Shown here one piece after another: positions 46,061-55,035 of a stretch of 64,000 nucleotides of DNA. The first letter of the stretch is position 1. Each line of letters opens with the position of its first letter. The stretch lies in contig NZ_CP012573.1 of NCBI RefSeq assembly GCF_001280205.1, positions 1,054,001 to 1,118,000 of the forward strand, given 5' to 3'. A program made the translations under genes and the position numbers. This DNA is from Clavibacter capsici (GTDB taxonomy: Bacteria > Actinomycetota > Actinomycetes > Actinomycetales > Microbacteriaceae). The notes beneath the pieces were generated by a model. It saw only the letters and a program-made list of their open reading frames with translations, made no database searches and was not told the DNA's origin.

Positions 46061-48106
46061 CTAGAAGTCGCCGCCCCCGAAGCCGCCGCCTCCGCCGAAG
46101 TCGCCTCCGCCGAACCCGCCGCCGCCGCCTCCGCCGAAGCCTCCGCCGCTGAAGCCGCCTCCGCCGCCACCCCAGCCGCCGCCTCCGCCGCCGCTCAGGA
46201 GACCGCCGATGATGCCGCCCATGATGGCGCCGCCGAAGGCGTCGCCACCTCCGCCGCGGCCGCCCATCATGCCGCCGCCGTACCCGCCGTAGCCGCCGCC
46301 CTGGTCGAGGTCGCGCTGGGCGGCCTCGATGGCCTGCGCGGAGTAGGCGGTCGCGGCCTGCGCCGCCGCGACCGCGCGCACGGGATCCCGGGGAGCGGCC
46401 TCGTGCGCGTCGTCGAGCGCGCGCTGCGCGTGGGCGAGACGCGTGCGCGCCTCCTCGCCGACGCCGCCGCGGCGGGTGGAGATGAAGTCGCGGGCCGTCG
46501 CGACCTGGCTCTCGGCGGTCGACAGGGCGCGGGGCAGGTAGCCGATCGCGCGCTGGACCTGCTCCTGCTGCTCCCGCACGGGCGCGAGCGCCTCGTCGAG
46601 CCGGGCCTCGGCCTCCTGCAGCAGCGTGACGCTGGTGAGCGGATCCGCGAGACGGCCCTCGAGCGGCTTCGCGTCGGCGATCGCCTGCTCGGCCTCCTGC
46701 ACGAGACGCGTCAGCTCGGGCATGCGCCCGCCGCGCTGGGCGGCGCGGGCGTCCTGGATGTCGCTGCGGACGTCGGCGATCTCCTCCTGCACGCGCGTGG
46801 ACGCGTGCTCGAGGTCGGAGGACACGCGGTCGACCGCGTCGAGGAGCGTGCCGGCCTGGCCGACGGCCTGCTGGGCAGCGCGGACCTTCACGGCGATCCC
46901 GCCGGTCGACGTGCGGTCGCCCGCGCGGATCGCCTCAGCCGCCTCCTGCGCCGTGTCGGTCGCGAAGGTCAGGAGCGAGCGGGCCTGGTCGACGTTGCCG
47001 GTGACGGTCGTCATCGAGGGGCCGGCGTAGCGGCGACCCAGCAGGTCCACCGCCTCCTGCGTGCGCTCGATGCGGGTCTTCAGCGCCTCCGCGCCCGTGA
47101 CGATCGCGGCGAGCGTCTGCGGCGCGTTCTTCTCCAGGGCGCGCAGCTCCTCGAACGACTCGGCCTGCGCGTCGAGCTCGGCGCGCGCCTCCTCGCACAG
47201 CTCGACGATGCGGGCGGCCCAGGTGCGGCGCTCCTCGTCGGTGTCCTCGATCGTGTCGTCGAGCTTCTGCTTGAGCGCGAACGCCTCGCGGACCTTGCCG
47301 CCCGCGGACGCCAGCACCTCCCTGTAGGGGCCGACCGCGCCGGATCCGAACTCCGCCTCCGCGAAGCCCACCTCCTGCTCGCTCGTCTCGAGCGCGTCGT
47401 CGAGCTGCACGAGCATGCTGCCGGCGCGCTGCTCGGCCGTCCGCATCTCCTCCAGCACCGCCTGCCGCTTCTGCGCGAGCGCCTTCCTCTTCTTGCGCCG
47501 GCCGACGAGGGTCGTGACCACGGCGGCCAGGAGGATCGCGCCGAGCACGTAGAGGAGGACGAGGCCGAAGTCGATGCCGGAGTCGTTCCCGGTCGAGGGG
47601 GTGGATCCGTTCCCGGTCTCGGCGACCGTGCCGGTCTGCGTCACGGACCGGAGCCCCTGCGCCGCGTCGATCGCCGCCCCGGACCAGTCGCCGTCGCTCA
47701 GGCGCGGCTCCACCACCTGGTCCGTGAGCTGGGTGCGCTGGGCCACGGAGACGCTGTCGGGGACGCCGAGGGTGAACTGGCGGCCGTCGACGGCCACCGC
47801 GAGGATCGCGTCGTTCGACCCGAACCCGTTCGCGTCCTTCGTGGCCTGGCCCCACGCCCCCTGGTTCGCGGCTCCCGTGAACGTGTCGACGTACGCCACG
47901 TGCAGGGTGACCCCGGTCTGCTCCTGCAGCTGGTCGATCGCCTGCTGGATCTGCTGCTCCTGCGCGGGCGTGACGGCGTCGACCTGGTCGAGGATCGAGG
48001 CACCGCCGAACTGCACCGGCTCCGTGGCCTGCGCCATCGAGGGCACCAGGGCCCCGGCCAGGCCGAGCGCGAGCGCGGCCCCCAGCAATCTCGCGGACCG
48101 CGGCAT
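46061..48106 (-). CDS. TPM-domain membrane protein with coiled coil and glycine-rich tail
   Basis: This 681-residue protein has a signal peptide (to about ASMAQATEP region, residue 30), a TPM domain facing outside (about residues 35-150, with HVAYVDTFTG and AILAVAVDGRQF), one membrane helix near residues 162-185 (LVLLYVLGAILLAAVVTTLVG), a long cytoplasmic coiled coil, and a roughly 75-residue Gly-rich end. TPM proteins associate with membrane-protein quality control, which fits pspA downstream. GGAGGAG supports the ATG at 48106; an ATG at 48127 would add 7 residues. Confidence 0.9.
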   Translation of the reverse strand: MPRSARLLGAALALGLAGALVPSMAQATEPVQFGGASILDQVDAVTPAQEQQIQQAIDQLQEQTGVTLHVAYVDTFTGAANQGAWGQATKDANGFGSNDAILAVAVDGRQFTLGVPDSVSVAQRTQLTDQVVEPRLSDGDWSGAAIDAAQGLRSVTQTGTVAETGNGSTPSTGNDSGIDFGLVLLYVLGAILLAAVVTTLVGRRKKRKALAQKRQAVLEEMRTAEQRAGSMLVQLDDALETSEQEVGFAEAEFGSGAVGPYREVLASAGGKVREAFALKQKLDDTIEDTDEERRTWAARIVELCEEARAELDAQAESFEELRALEKNAPQTLAAIVTGAEALKTRIERTQEAVDLLGRRYAGPSMTTVTGNVDQARSLLTFATDTAQEAAEAIRAGDRTSTGGIAVKVRAAQQAVGQAGTLLDAVDRVSSDLEHASTRVQEEIADVRSDIQDARAAQRGGRMPELTRLVQEAEQAIADAKPLEGRLADPLTSVTLLQEAEARLDEALAPVREQQEQVQRAIGYLPRALSTAESQVATARDFISTRRGGVGEEARTRLAHAQRALDDAHEAAPRDPVRAVAAAQAATAYSAQAIEAAQRDLDQGGGYGGYGGGMMGGRGGGGDAFGGAIMGGIIGGLLSGGGGGGWGGGGGGFSGGGFGGGGGGGFGGGDFGGGGGFGGGDF

Positions 48107-48194
48107 GCGACTCCTCCGTCGTCTCAAGGTCGTGCTCCATCCAGGCTAGTGGCGCGGGTGCGTGCGGGGGCCGGGGACATGGCGCCCATCCGGG

Positions 48195-48737
48195 TCACGC
48201 GAGGTCCGTCACGCTGCGGTCGCGGGGATCCCAGCGACGGAGTCCCGCGGCCGGGGCGTCGAGCGGGTCGATGCGGCCGAGCGCGGCGACCGCGGCACCC
48301 AGCTGCTCCGTCGTGAGGCGCAGGGCGAGCGAGACGTGCGGGGTCCAGCGCCCAGGACGCGTGTGCGGGATCACCTCGGGGGCGTCGTCGCCCGGCGCGG
48401 CGTCGACCGCGGCGTGGATCCGCGCGTGCAGCCCGAGCAGCGCCTCGTCCACCACGACCTGCCGCGCCAGCACGAGCCCGCGCGGCGGCACGCCGAAGAC
48501 GACGAGGCCGCCGAGCCGGAGGGCCGGGAGCGGACCGGACGCGGCGACGTGGCGCAGGGCGTCGTCCGCGGATCCGCCGAGGCCCTCGGCCGCGAGCAGC
48601 GTCACGTGCGGTCGGTTCGTCTCCCCGGCGTGGTCGGCGAGGCTCGGGATGCCGGCGTCGGCGAGGGCGCGCCACGACGCCCGGACCGCGGCGTCGGACG
48701 CCCGGTCCAGCGTGAGCTCGACGCTGCCGGCGCTCAG
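48195..48737 (-). CDS. 2'-5' RNA ligase-family protein with probable CTG start
   Basis: This two-histidine phosphoesterase-type protein has both catalytic motifs: HVTLLA (GETNRPHVTL) and HVSLAL (GRWTPHVSL). The homologous N-terminus (ELTLDRASDAAVRASWRALADAGIPS) begins upstream of any in-frame ATG, GTG or TTG; the first Val codon at 48605 would cut away the first catalytic motif. The only candidate is a CTG at 48737, whose CTGA overlaps the stop of the upstream gene exactly like the ATGA/GTGA overlaps elsewhere. That gives about 180 residues, the family norm. RNA substrate unknown. Confidence 0.78.
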   Translation of the reverse strand: MSAGSVELTLDRASDAAVRASWRALADAGIPSLADHAGETNRPHVTLLAAEGLGGSADDALRHVAASGPLPALRLGGLVVFGVPPRGLVLARQVVVDEALLGLHARIHAAVDAAPGDDAPEVIPHTRPGRWTPHVSLALRLTTEQLGAAVAALGRIDPLDAPAAGLRRWDPRDRSVTDLA

Positions 48738-48976
48738 CGGCGGGGCGGTGTCGCGGGCGGGACGGGGCCCTGGCCGCCGCGGCCGCCGTCGGGTCCGAGC
48801 TTGCGCAGCTGCTCGTCGGCGGCCTGGCGCGCCTTCTGGATCTTGTCGGCGTGCTTGCTCCCGGTGGCCTTGTCGGCGATTCCGGACACCTTGTCGATGG
48901 CGGTGCGGCCGACGTCCTGGCCCTTGGACGTGCGCAGGAAGCCGGTGGCGGCGGCGGCGATGCGGGACAGCTTCAC
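48734..48976 (-). CDS. Rv0909/MT0933-like antitoxin-family protein
   Basis: This 80-residue helical, charged protein contains AIDKVSGIADKATGSKHADKIQKARQAADEQL, which matches the actinobacterial family annotated as MT0933-like antitoxins. The known toxin partner (an SRPBCC-fold protein) is not adjacent; the coupled downstream gene is a 2'-5' RNA ligase. AGGAG 8 nt upstream supports the GTG at 48976. The C-terminus is Gly/Pro/Arg-rich. Confidence 0.75.
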   Translation of the reverse strand: MKLSRIAAAATGFLRTSKGQDVGRTAIDKVSGIADKATGSKHADKIQKARQAADEQLRKLGPDGGRGGQGPVPPATPPRR

Positions 48977-49182
48977 GGGTGGTCTCCTCTTGAGGGGATC
49001 GGGTGGGCCGCCGTGCCCGGGCGGCGCGGCGGTCGTCCTGGATCCATCCTGGCGGGTCGCGCCTGTGGTGGAGCGGGGAGTCTCCTCGGGAGAGGGAATG
49101 CCGCGCCGGGCCGGGTGTCGGCGGGCGGCGCGGCGGGCGTCCCGGCCGGTGCTACCCTGGATCCGCGCTCGCGCGCACCCTG

Positions 49183-49254
49183 GCCCCCATAGCTCAGGGG
49201 ATAGAGCACTGCCCTCCGGAGGCAGGGGCGGAGGTTCGAATCCTCCTGGGGGCA
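49183..49254 (+). tRNA. tRNA-Arg(CCG)
   Basis: The cloverleaf folds with acceptor GCCCCCA/TGGGGGC, D-arm GCTC/GAGC, anticodon stem CTGCC/GGCAG around CTCCGGA (anticodon CCG), T-arm GGAGG/CCTCC around TTCGAAT, and discriminator A. No CCA is encoded. TACCCT at 49153-49158 is the likely -10. The 3' end shows no integrase or flanking direct repeat. Confidence 0.95.
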
Positions 49255-49283
49255 CACCTTCCCATATCCCGTGTTGGTGCGGT

Positions 49284-49317
49284 GAGAGGCCGGTCCCGTG
49301 CTCGGGACCGGCCTCTC
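49284..49317 (+). terminator. Terminator of tRNA-Arg
   Basis: A perfect 15-bp stem (GAGAGGCCGGTCCCG) with a TGCT loop lies 30 bp past the tRNA. There is no T-tract. Confidence 0.75.
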
Positions 49318-49628
49318 GTGCGTCCGGGACCCGCATCGTCGCCTCGACGCACTCGCTCTCACGCGGGAGCGGTGCGGAGGACGCGGGAACACACACGGCG
49401 GGGCCCGAGACGGGTCTCGGGCTCCCGCCGCGTGGTGCTGGGCCCAACTGGGGGAGCGGGCCTGGAGAAGACAGTAGCCAAGGACGCCGCCGGCGACCAC
49501 GTCGGGCGGTACTGGGAAACTCCAGTGCCCCGGGACCAAACCGATCCGGCGGGGGTGTCGAAGGCGCGCCCTCGACGGGGATCGCGCCCGACCCGGGATG
49601 GCGCCGCCCATCGGCCTAGGCTCGGCGC
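49318..49628. other. Gene-free, structured stretch before the PNPOx gene
   Basis: No convincing coding frame is visible in these roughly 310 bp. A second strong hairpin lies at 49396-49430 (CGGCGGG outer stem, CCCGAGA/TCTCGGG inner stem). A slightly AT-richer segment with a small stem (ACTGG/CCAGT near 49511-49526) follows. The end contains TAGGCT (49617-49622), the promoter of the next gene. I cannot name an RNA family here. Confidence 0.4.
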
Positions 49629-50321
49629 ATGGCAGACGACGACGACTCCACCTCCATCCGCGACCTCCTGAAGGGCGCGAAGCCGAAGCCCCACCCCTTC
49701 CCCGAGCTCGACGTCGAGCGGCTGCCCGACGACCCGATCGACCTCGTGATCGCGTGGATCCGCGACGCCGTGGCCCACGACGCCGCCGAGCCGAACGCGG
49801 TGGTCCTCGCGACCGCCGACGCCGACGGCCGCCCGAGCGCGCGCACGCTCCTCCTCAAGGACGTGACGCCCACGGTCGACGACGAGCCGGGCGCCCTCTG
49901 GTTCTCCTCCCTCGCCGACAGCCCCAAGGGCCGCGACCTCGAGGCGAACCCGCGGGCGGCGCTCGTCGCGTACTGGCGGGAGCGCGGCCGCCAGATCCGC
50001 GCGACCGGTCCCGTCTTCCACGGCGACCGCGAGGTGAGCGAGCGCGACTTCCTCGCCCGGCACCCGGCGTCGCGCGCCGAGGTCATCGCGGGCGACCAGA
50101 GCGAGCCGATGCCCGACCCGGAGGAGCGCGACGCCCGCGTGGCCCGGGCGCGCGAGGCCGTGGACGCGGATCCGGAGCTCGTCGCCGAGTCCTGGCGCGC
50201 GTACGTCCTCCAGCCGTCCGTCGTGGAGTTCTGGCAGGCCACCGAGGACCACGGGCAGCTGCGGATCATGTACCGCTCGGGTCCCGACGGGTCCTGGTCG
50301 CACGCGCTCGTCTGGCCCTGA
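49629..50321 (+). CDS. Pyridoxamine 5'-phosphate oxidase-family protein
   Basis: This 230-residue flavin-binding split-barrel protein has FMN contacts in SARTLLLKDVTP and the substrate/FMN segment NPRAALVAYWRERGRQIRATG. The C-terminal dimer domain has QPSVVEFWQAT, but the last residues (HALVWP) differ from the RLxP end of canonical PdxH, so it may be PdxH or a PhzG-like relative. TAGGCT lies exactly 6 nt before the ATG with no Shine-Dalgarno (leaderless). Confidence 0.87.
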   Translation: MADDDDSTSIRDLLKGAKPKPHPFPELDVERLPDDPIDLVIAWIRDAVAHDAAEPNAVVLATADADGRPSARTLLLKDVTPTVDDEPGALWFSSLADSPKGRDLEANPRAALVAYWRERGRQIRATGPVFHGDREVSERDFLARHPASRAEVIAGDQSEPMPDPEERDARVARAREAVDADPELVAESWRAYVLQPSVVEFWQATEDHGQLRIMYRSGPDGSWSHALVWP

Positions 50322-50400
50322 CGCCCGGGGCGCCTCCCTCTGTGTTGCGGAACATGACGGCGGGCGAGCGGTCTCCCGGCGCACCGCGCACACTGGATCC

Positions 50401-51165
50401 ATGCCCGCTCCCTCCCGCCGCCTCGCCGTCGTGCAGGTGACCCGCTCCCGTCCCGAGGCCGTCGCGTACGACGCGCTCGTGCAGGGCCTCAACGCGCGCG
50501 TCGCGGAGGTCGCCGGGGACGTCGGCTGGATGGTGGAGAACATCGCCGCGGAGGACGTGGGCGTGGAGGCGCTGCTCGAGCGCACCCGCGACGCCGACGC
50601 GGTCGTCATCATGGGCGGCGAGGACGTGGCGCCCCGCTTCTACGACGGACCGGCCGAGTACGAGGGCCGCTCCCGGCACCGCGAGGTGGCGGACGCCGGC
50701 CAGATCGCGCTCGTCCGCCGAGCCGTCGCCGAGGGCACGCCGCTGCTCGGCATCTGCCGCGGCGCGCAGATCGTCAACGTCGCGCTCGGCGGCACCCTGC
50801 AGCAGCACATCGAGGGCGTGGGGGAGCACCGCAACGACGCGACCGAGATCACGGCCGTGATGCGGGACCACGACGTGCAGGTCGCGGCCGACAGCCGGCT
50901 CGCGCGCGTCCTCGGATCCACCGCGCTCGTCGTGCGCAGCGCCCACCACCAGGCGGTCGACCGGCCGGGCGCCGGCCTCCGGGTCGTCGCGGTCGCGCCG
51001 GACGGCGTGCCGGAGGCGGTCGAGCACGAGACCGCGCCCATCACCGGCGTGCAGTGGCACCCGGAGGACGCCGCCGCCGCGCGCGACCAGCTGCCGGCGC
51101 TCCTGCGGGCGCTCGCCGACGGGTGCGCGCTCCGCGAGCCCGCCGCCGCACGGAGCGCCGCCTGA
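50401..51165 (+). CDS. Gamma-glutamyl-gamma-aminobutyrate hydrolase-family (C26) protein
   Basis: This 254-residue class I glutamine-amidotransferase-like hydrolase has the nucleophile Cys in LLGICRGAQIVN (about residue 118) and the His-Glu end of the triad in VQWHPED. PuuD-like members hydrolyse gamma-glutamyl amides. The ATG is 6 nt after a weak CACACT hexamer. It converges on the LacI-controlled operon, which also carries an amidohydrolase (asparaginase), so a shared nitrogen-scavenging role is possible but unproven. Confidence 0.9.
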   Translation: MPAPSRRLAVVQVTRSRPEAVAYDALVQGLNARVAEVAGDVGWMVENIAAEDVGVEALLERTRDADAVVIMGGEDVAPRFYDGPAEYEGRSRHREVADAGQIALVRRAVAEGTPLLGICRGAQIVNVALGGTLQQHIEGVGEHRNDATEITAVMRDHDVQVAADSRLARVLGSTALVVRSAHHQAVDRPGAGLRVVAVAPDGVPEAVEHETAPITGVQWHPEDAAAARDQLPALLRALADGCALREPAAARSAA

Positions 51166-51195
51166 GCCGGCGCCCCGCGCGCGGCGGCCGCCACG

Positions 51196-51951
51196 TCAGG
51201 GCATGACGTCGCCGCTGTTGGGTCCGAGCGTCTGGCCGACGAAGAGGTTGCCGTCGGGATCCGACGCCAGCAGCACCGCGGTCGGCGCCACCTCGTCCAC
51301 CGTGCCGAAGCGGCCGAGGGGCAGCTCCCGGCGCTTGCGCTCCTTCCACTCCTCGGAGATCCCGTCGACGAGCGGCGTCTCGACGGGACCCGGGGCGATC
51401 ACGTTGGCCAGCACGTTCGACGAGGACACCTCGAGGGCGAGCGACTTCACGAACGCGATCACGCCGGCCTTCGCCGCCGCGTAGTGCGCGAGGCCCACGC
51501 CGCCCTTCTGGCCCAGCTGCGAGGCGACGGCGATGATCCGGCCGTCGCGCCGGGCGAGCATGCCGGGCAGCACGGCGCGCGTGAGGAGGAAGACGCTGGT
51601 GAGGTCGACGTCGACGGTGCGCTGCCAGGTGGCGAGGTCCATCTCCGCGACCGGCGACTCGGTGAGGATCCCGTGCGAGGCCACCAGCACGTCGATCCGG
51701 CCGAGGAGCGCCTCCGCCTCGGCGACGGCGCGGGCCACGGCGGCCTCGTCCGTGACGTCGGCCGTGAGCGCGCCGACCGCGCCGACGTCGGTCGCGGCGT
51801 CGTGCACGGCCGGCGACACGTCGAGCAGCACGACCTCCGCGCCCGCGGCGACGAGGTGCCGGCCGATCGCGCGCCCGATGCCGCTCGCCGCGCCCGTGAC
51901 GAGCGCCGTGCGCCCGCGCAGCCGGTCGCTGCGCGGCAGCTCGGCGCTCAC
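51196..51951 (-). CDS. Short-chain dehydrogenase A of the LacI-linked operon
   Basis: This 251-residue classical SDR has [17 protein letters not shown] (residues 16-32) and YAAAK as the Tyr/Lys pair, resembling FabG-like or polyol dehydrogenases. The GTG start overlaps the upstream SDR stop by GTGA. It is the last gene of a five-gene operon. Substrate unknown. Confidence 0.9.
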   Translation of the reverse strand: MSAELPRSDRLRGRTALVTGAASGIGRAIGRHLVAAGAEVVLLDVSPAVHDAATDVGAVGALTADVTDEAAVARAVAEAEALLGRIDVLVASHGILTESPVAEMDLATWQRTVDVDLTSVFLLTRAVLPGMLARRDGRIIAVASQLGQKGGVGLAHYAAAKAGVIAFVKSLALEVSSSNVLANVIAPGPVETPLVDGISEEWKERKRRELPLGRFGTVDEVAPTAVLLASDPDGNLFVGQTLGPNSGDVMP

Positions 51952-52715
51952 TCCTGCATCCGGATCGTCAGGCCGCCGTCGACCGTGAGCGTCTGCCCGG
52001 TGACGTAGGCGGCGTCGTCGGAGGCGAGGAACGCGATGACGGACGCGACCTCGTCGGGGCGGCCGACGCGTCCGCACGGGATGCGGTCGCCCGCGCGCCG
52101 CAGCCCGTCCGGGCCGAGCGAGTTGACCGCGTCGAGCGACTGCGGCGTCTCGATGAGGCCGGGGATCACGGTGTTGGCGCGGATCCCGCGCGGGGCGAGC
52201 TCCACGGCGACGCTGCGCACGAGGCCGACGACCCCGGCCTTCGCGGTCGCGTAGTGCGCGTGCTCGCCCCAGCCGTAGACGCCGCCCGCGATGGACGACA
52301 CCGCGACGATCGACCCGCCCGCGCCGAGGTGCGGTGCGGCGGCGCGGACGACGCGCAGCACCCCGCCGAGGTCGACGCCCAGCACCTCGTCCCACCGCTC
52401 GTCGGTCATGCCGTCGAGCGGGGCGCGGCGGAGGATGCCCGCGGCCGCGACGACGTGGTCGATCCGCCCGTACGCGTCGAGCGCTGCCCGCGCGAACGCG
52501 TCGACGGAGGCGGTGGAGGCCACGTCGAGGTCGACCGCGACGCCCTGGCCGCCGGCGCGCCGCACGGCCTCGAGGGTGGCGCCCGCGTCGTGCGGGTCGC
52601 CGGGGTAGCGGCCGACGACCACCCGGTCGCCGCGGGCCGCGAGCCGCACGGCGGTCGCGCGGCCGATGCCGGAGGCGCCGCCCGTGACGAGCGCGACGGG
52701 TGCCGTGCCGGTCAC
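51948..52715 (-). CDS. Short-chain dehydrogenase B of the LacI-linked operon
   Basis: This 255-residue SDR has [17 protein letters not shown] near residue 9, the catalytic Tyr/Lys in YATAKAG, and a C-terminus ending [12 protein letters not shown]. It is clearly homologous to SDR A but distant, so they probably catalyse successive or complementary steps. The GTG start overlaps the MFS stop by GTGA. Confidence 0.9.
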   Translation of the reverse strand: MTGTAPVALVTGGASGIGRATAVRLAARGDRVVVGRYPGDPHDAGATLEAVRRAGGQGVAVDLDVASTASVDAFARAALDAYGRIDHVVAAAGILRRAPLDGMTDERWDEVLGVDLGGVLRVVRAAAPHLGAGGSIVAVSSIAGGVYGWGEHAHYATAKAGVVGLVRSVAVELAPRGIRANTVIPGLIETPQSLDAVNSLGPDGLRRAGDRIPCGRVGRPDEVASVIAFLASDDAAYVTGQTLTVDGGLTIRMQE

Positions 52716-54085
52716 GCCGCCGCCTCCCGCGCCTCGCCCGTCGGCTTCGCGAGCAGCATCACGAGGGCCGAGGCGAGGATCCCGCCGGCGCCCACCCACA
52801 GCGCCGCCTGCCCGAACGACATCGCGCTCGCCGTGAGGCCCGTGAGCAGGAAGCCGCCGATGATCGCGCCGGGCTGGCTCATGGCGCCGATGAAGCTGGA
52901 TCCCGTCGCCCGGCAGTCGCTGTCGAAGCAGCCCGCCTGGAAGAACAGGATCGCCGCGTACGGGCCGAGCAGGAAGAACAGCCCGACCATGTAGGCGCCC
53001 ATCACGAACACCGGGTCGTCGGGCCCCAGCAGCATGGTCGCGAACGCGAGACCCGCCACGAGCCAGCCGCCGACGATGACGTTGCGGCGCCCGAGCCGGT
53101 CGCCCAGCCAGCCGTGCGCGAGGTAGCCGAGGACGCCCACGCAGTTCGACGCGATGATCAGCAGCAGCGCGTTGGACGCGTCGATGTGCTTGCCCGACTC
53201 GAGCACGGTGGTGCCGAGCACCGAGAAGGTCTGGATCCCGAACCAGTTGAGCAGCCATGCCACGCTCAGCACGATCGTGCTGCGCAGGTGCTTGCCCTGG
53301 AAGATGCGCGCGATGGGGGTCGAGCGCTGCACGTCGAGCCCCGTGGCACGGGCGAACGCGGTCGCCTCGTCGTGGAGCCCGGCGGCGCGCAGGCGGCGGA
53401 TCCGCTGCTGCGCCACGAACTGCGGGCTCTCGCGCAGCGTGAGGCAGATCGCGGCGACCACGAGCGCCGGCACGGTCGCGAGGCCGAACGCGATGCGCCA
53501 GCTGCCGGGGCCGAACGCCGTCGTGATGAGGCCCACGAACGCCGCCGCCAGCAGCGCGCCGAGCGGCCACCCCGTCTGCACCATCGCGTAGACGAAGCCC
53601 TTGTTGCGGCGGATCCGCTCGTCCTCCGTCTGCTCGTAGATCTCGTTGAGGTACGTCGCGTTGATGGACTGCTCGGCGAGGCCCAGGCCGCTGATGCTGC
53701 GGATCCCGACGAGCGAGACCGCCCCGGCGCTGAGCGCGGTGGCCCCGGACGACAGCGCCGTCCCCGTGACGGAGACGACCATGCCGACGCGCCGCCCGAG
53801 CCGGTCGACCATGGGGCCGACGAGCAGCACGACGACCGCCGTGCCGACGCTCACGAGCGTGGAGACGAGGAGCGACTCGCTCGTGTCCCAGCCGAAGTCG
53901 CGCGAGATGTCGGGCAGCAGCGTGCCGAAGAGGATGAAGTCGTAGACGGCGATCGTCCACGCGAGGAAGGCGATGCCCGTGACCCGGCGGGTCTGGCGGA
54001 CGCTCACCCTCTCGAGGCCGGCGGGCGGGGCGGCGGCGGCCGGGGCGCCCGCGGCGGCGCCGGGGCGGGAGGTGTCGGTGCTCAT
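52712..54085 (-). CDS. MFS transporter (metabolite:H+ symporter type)
   Basis: This 457-residue transporter has about 12 helices, with [12 protein letters not shown] between helices 2 and 3 and [12 protein letters not shown] in the second half. The [19 protein letters not shown] start is typical of importers for organic acids or other small metabolites. It lies between the deacetylase-like gene and the two SDRs, so it probably imports the operon's substrate. Confidence 0.9.
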   Translation of the reverse strand: MSTDTSRPGAAAGAPAAAAPPAGLERVSVRQTRRVTGIAFLAWTIAVYDFILFGTLLPDISRDFGWDTSESLLVSTLVSVGTAVVVLLVGPMVDRLGRRVGMVVSVTGTALSSGATALSAGAVSLVGIRSISGLGLAEQSINATYLNEIYEQTEDERIRRNKGFVYAMVQTGWPLGALLAAAFVGLITTAFGPGSWRIAFGLATVPALVVAAICLTLRESPQFVAQQRIRRLRAAGLHDEATAFARATGLDVQRSTPIARIFQGKHLRSTIVLSVAWLLNWFGIQTFSVLGTTVLESGKHIDASNALLLIIASNCVGVLGYLAHGWLGDRLGRRNVIVGGWLVAGLAFATMLLGPDDPVFVMGAYMVGLFFLLGPYAAILFFQAGCFDSDCRATGSSFIGAMSQPGAIIGGFLLTGLTASAMSFGQAALWVGAGGILASALVMLLAKPTGEAREAAA

Positions 54086-54119
54086 GGTGGTGGTCTCCTG
54101 CGGTCGGTCGGGTCGCGGA

Positions 54120-55010
54120 TCAGGGGACGCGCGGGGTGCGCGGGGAGCGTCGCTGGAAGTCCTGGGCGATCTCGTCGAAGGTCGCCCAGCGGACGCCCTC
54201 GTGCGAGTTGATGTGCGCGATGAGCCGCTCGAGCATGAGGAGCACCTGCGGCCGGCCGGAGACGTCGGGGTGGATCGTGAACGTGAAGACGCCGTAGTCC
54301 TGCTCGCGGTACACCCAGTCGAACTGGTCGCGCCACATCTCCTCGAGGTGGCGCGGGTTCACGAAGCCATGGCTGTTCGGGCTGCCCTTGACGAACATCA
54401 TGGGAGGGAGGTCGTCGAGGTACCACGACGCGGGGATCTCGACGAGGTCGGTCTCCTCGCCGCGCACGAGCGGGTGCATCCAGCTGGCCGCGTCCTTCGT
54501 GTAGTCCACGCCCTGCCATGTGTCGCCGACGCGCACGTAGTAGGGCTCGAAGTCCCGGTGCATGAGGGAGTGGTCGTAGCGGATCCCGCGCTCGATGAGG
54601 AGCTCGTTCGTCACGCGGGAGAACTCCCACCACGGCGCGACGTAGCCGGTCGGCCGCCGGCCGGCGCGCGACTCGATGAGCTCGATGGAGCGGTCGAGCA
54701 CGTCCGCCTCCTGCTGGCGCGACATCTCGATGGGGTTCTCGTGGCTGTAGCCGTGCGCGCCGATCTCGTGGCCCGCGGCGACGACCTGGTCGAACTCGCG
54801 CGGGAAGGTCTCGATCGAGTGGCCCGGCCAGAACCACGTGGACGGGAGGTCGTGCTTGGCGAGCAGGGCGTTGAGGCGGGGCACGCCGACCTCGCCCGCG
54901 AAGAGGCCGCGGGAGATGTCGCCGGGGGAGTCCTGGCCGCCGTACGAGCCGAGCCAGCCGCTCACGGCATCGACGTCGATGCCGAACGCGATGATGATGT
55001 CCTTGGACAT
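54120..55010 (-). CDS. Polysaccharide deacetylase-family (PuuE/PgdA-like) hydrolase
   Basis: This 296-residue NodB-fold metal hydrolase opens [17 protein letters not shown], with the first catalytic/metal Asp residues in GIDVD, and has the metal His pair in [10 protein letters not shown]. It lacks a signal peptide, so it is cytoplasmic. The group includes allantoinase-like PuuE and small-molecule amide hydrolases, and with asparaginase next door a small amide is more likely than a polysaccharide. AAGGA supports the ATG. Confidence 0.87.
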   Translation of the reverse strand: MSKDIIIAFGIDVDAVSGWLGSYGGQDSPGDISRGLFAGEVGVPRLNALLAKHDLPSTWFWPGHSIETFPREFDQVVAAGHEIGAHGYSHENPIEMSRQQEADVLDRSIELIESRAGRRPTGYVAPWWEFSRVTNELLIERGIRYDHSLMHRDFEPYYVRVGDTWQGVDYTKDAASWMHPLVRGEETDLVEIPASWYLDDLPPMMFVKGSPNSHGFVNPRHLEEMWRDQFDWVYREQDYGVFTFTIHPDVSGRPQVLLMLERLIAHINSHEGVRWATFDEIAQDFQRRSPRTPRVP

Positions 55011-55035
55011 GGGGGTCCTTCCGTCGGGTGATGGG

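Noticed and set aside
49461-49490. Resemblance to the SRP RNA core (a GG-rich segment followed by AGTAGCCAAGG)
   Set aside because: The conserved GGAAGGAAGCAGCC-type apical loop and its closing helices are absent, so the match is superficial.
49183-49628. tRNA-Arg 3' end as a phage or island attachment site
   Set aside because: No integrase, no repeated tRNA tail and no shift in composition downstream.
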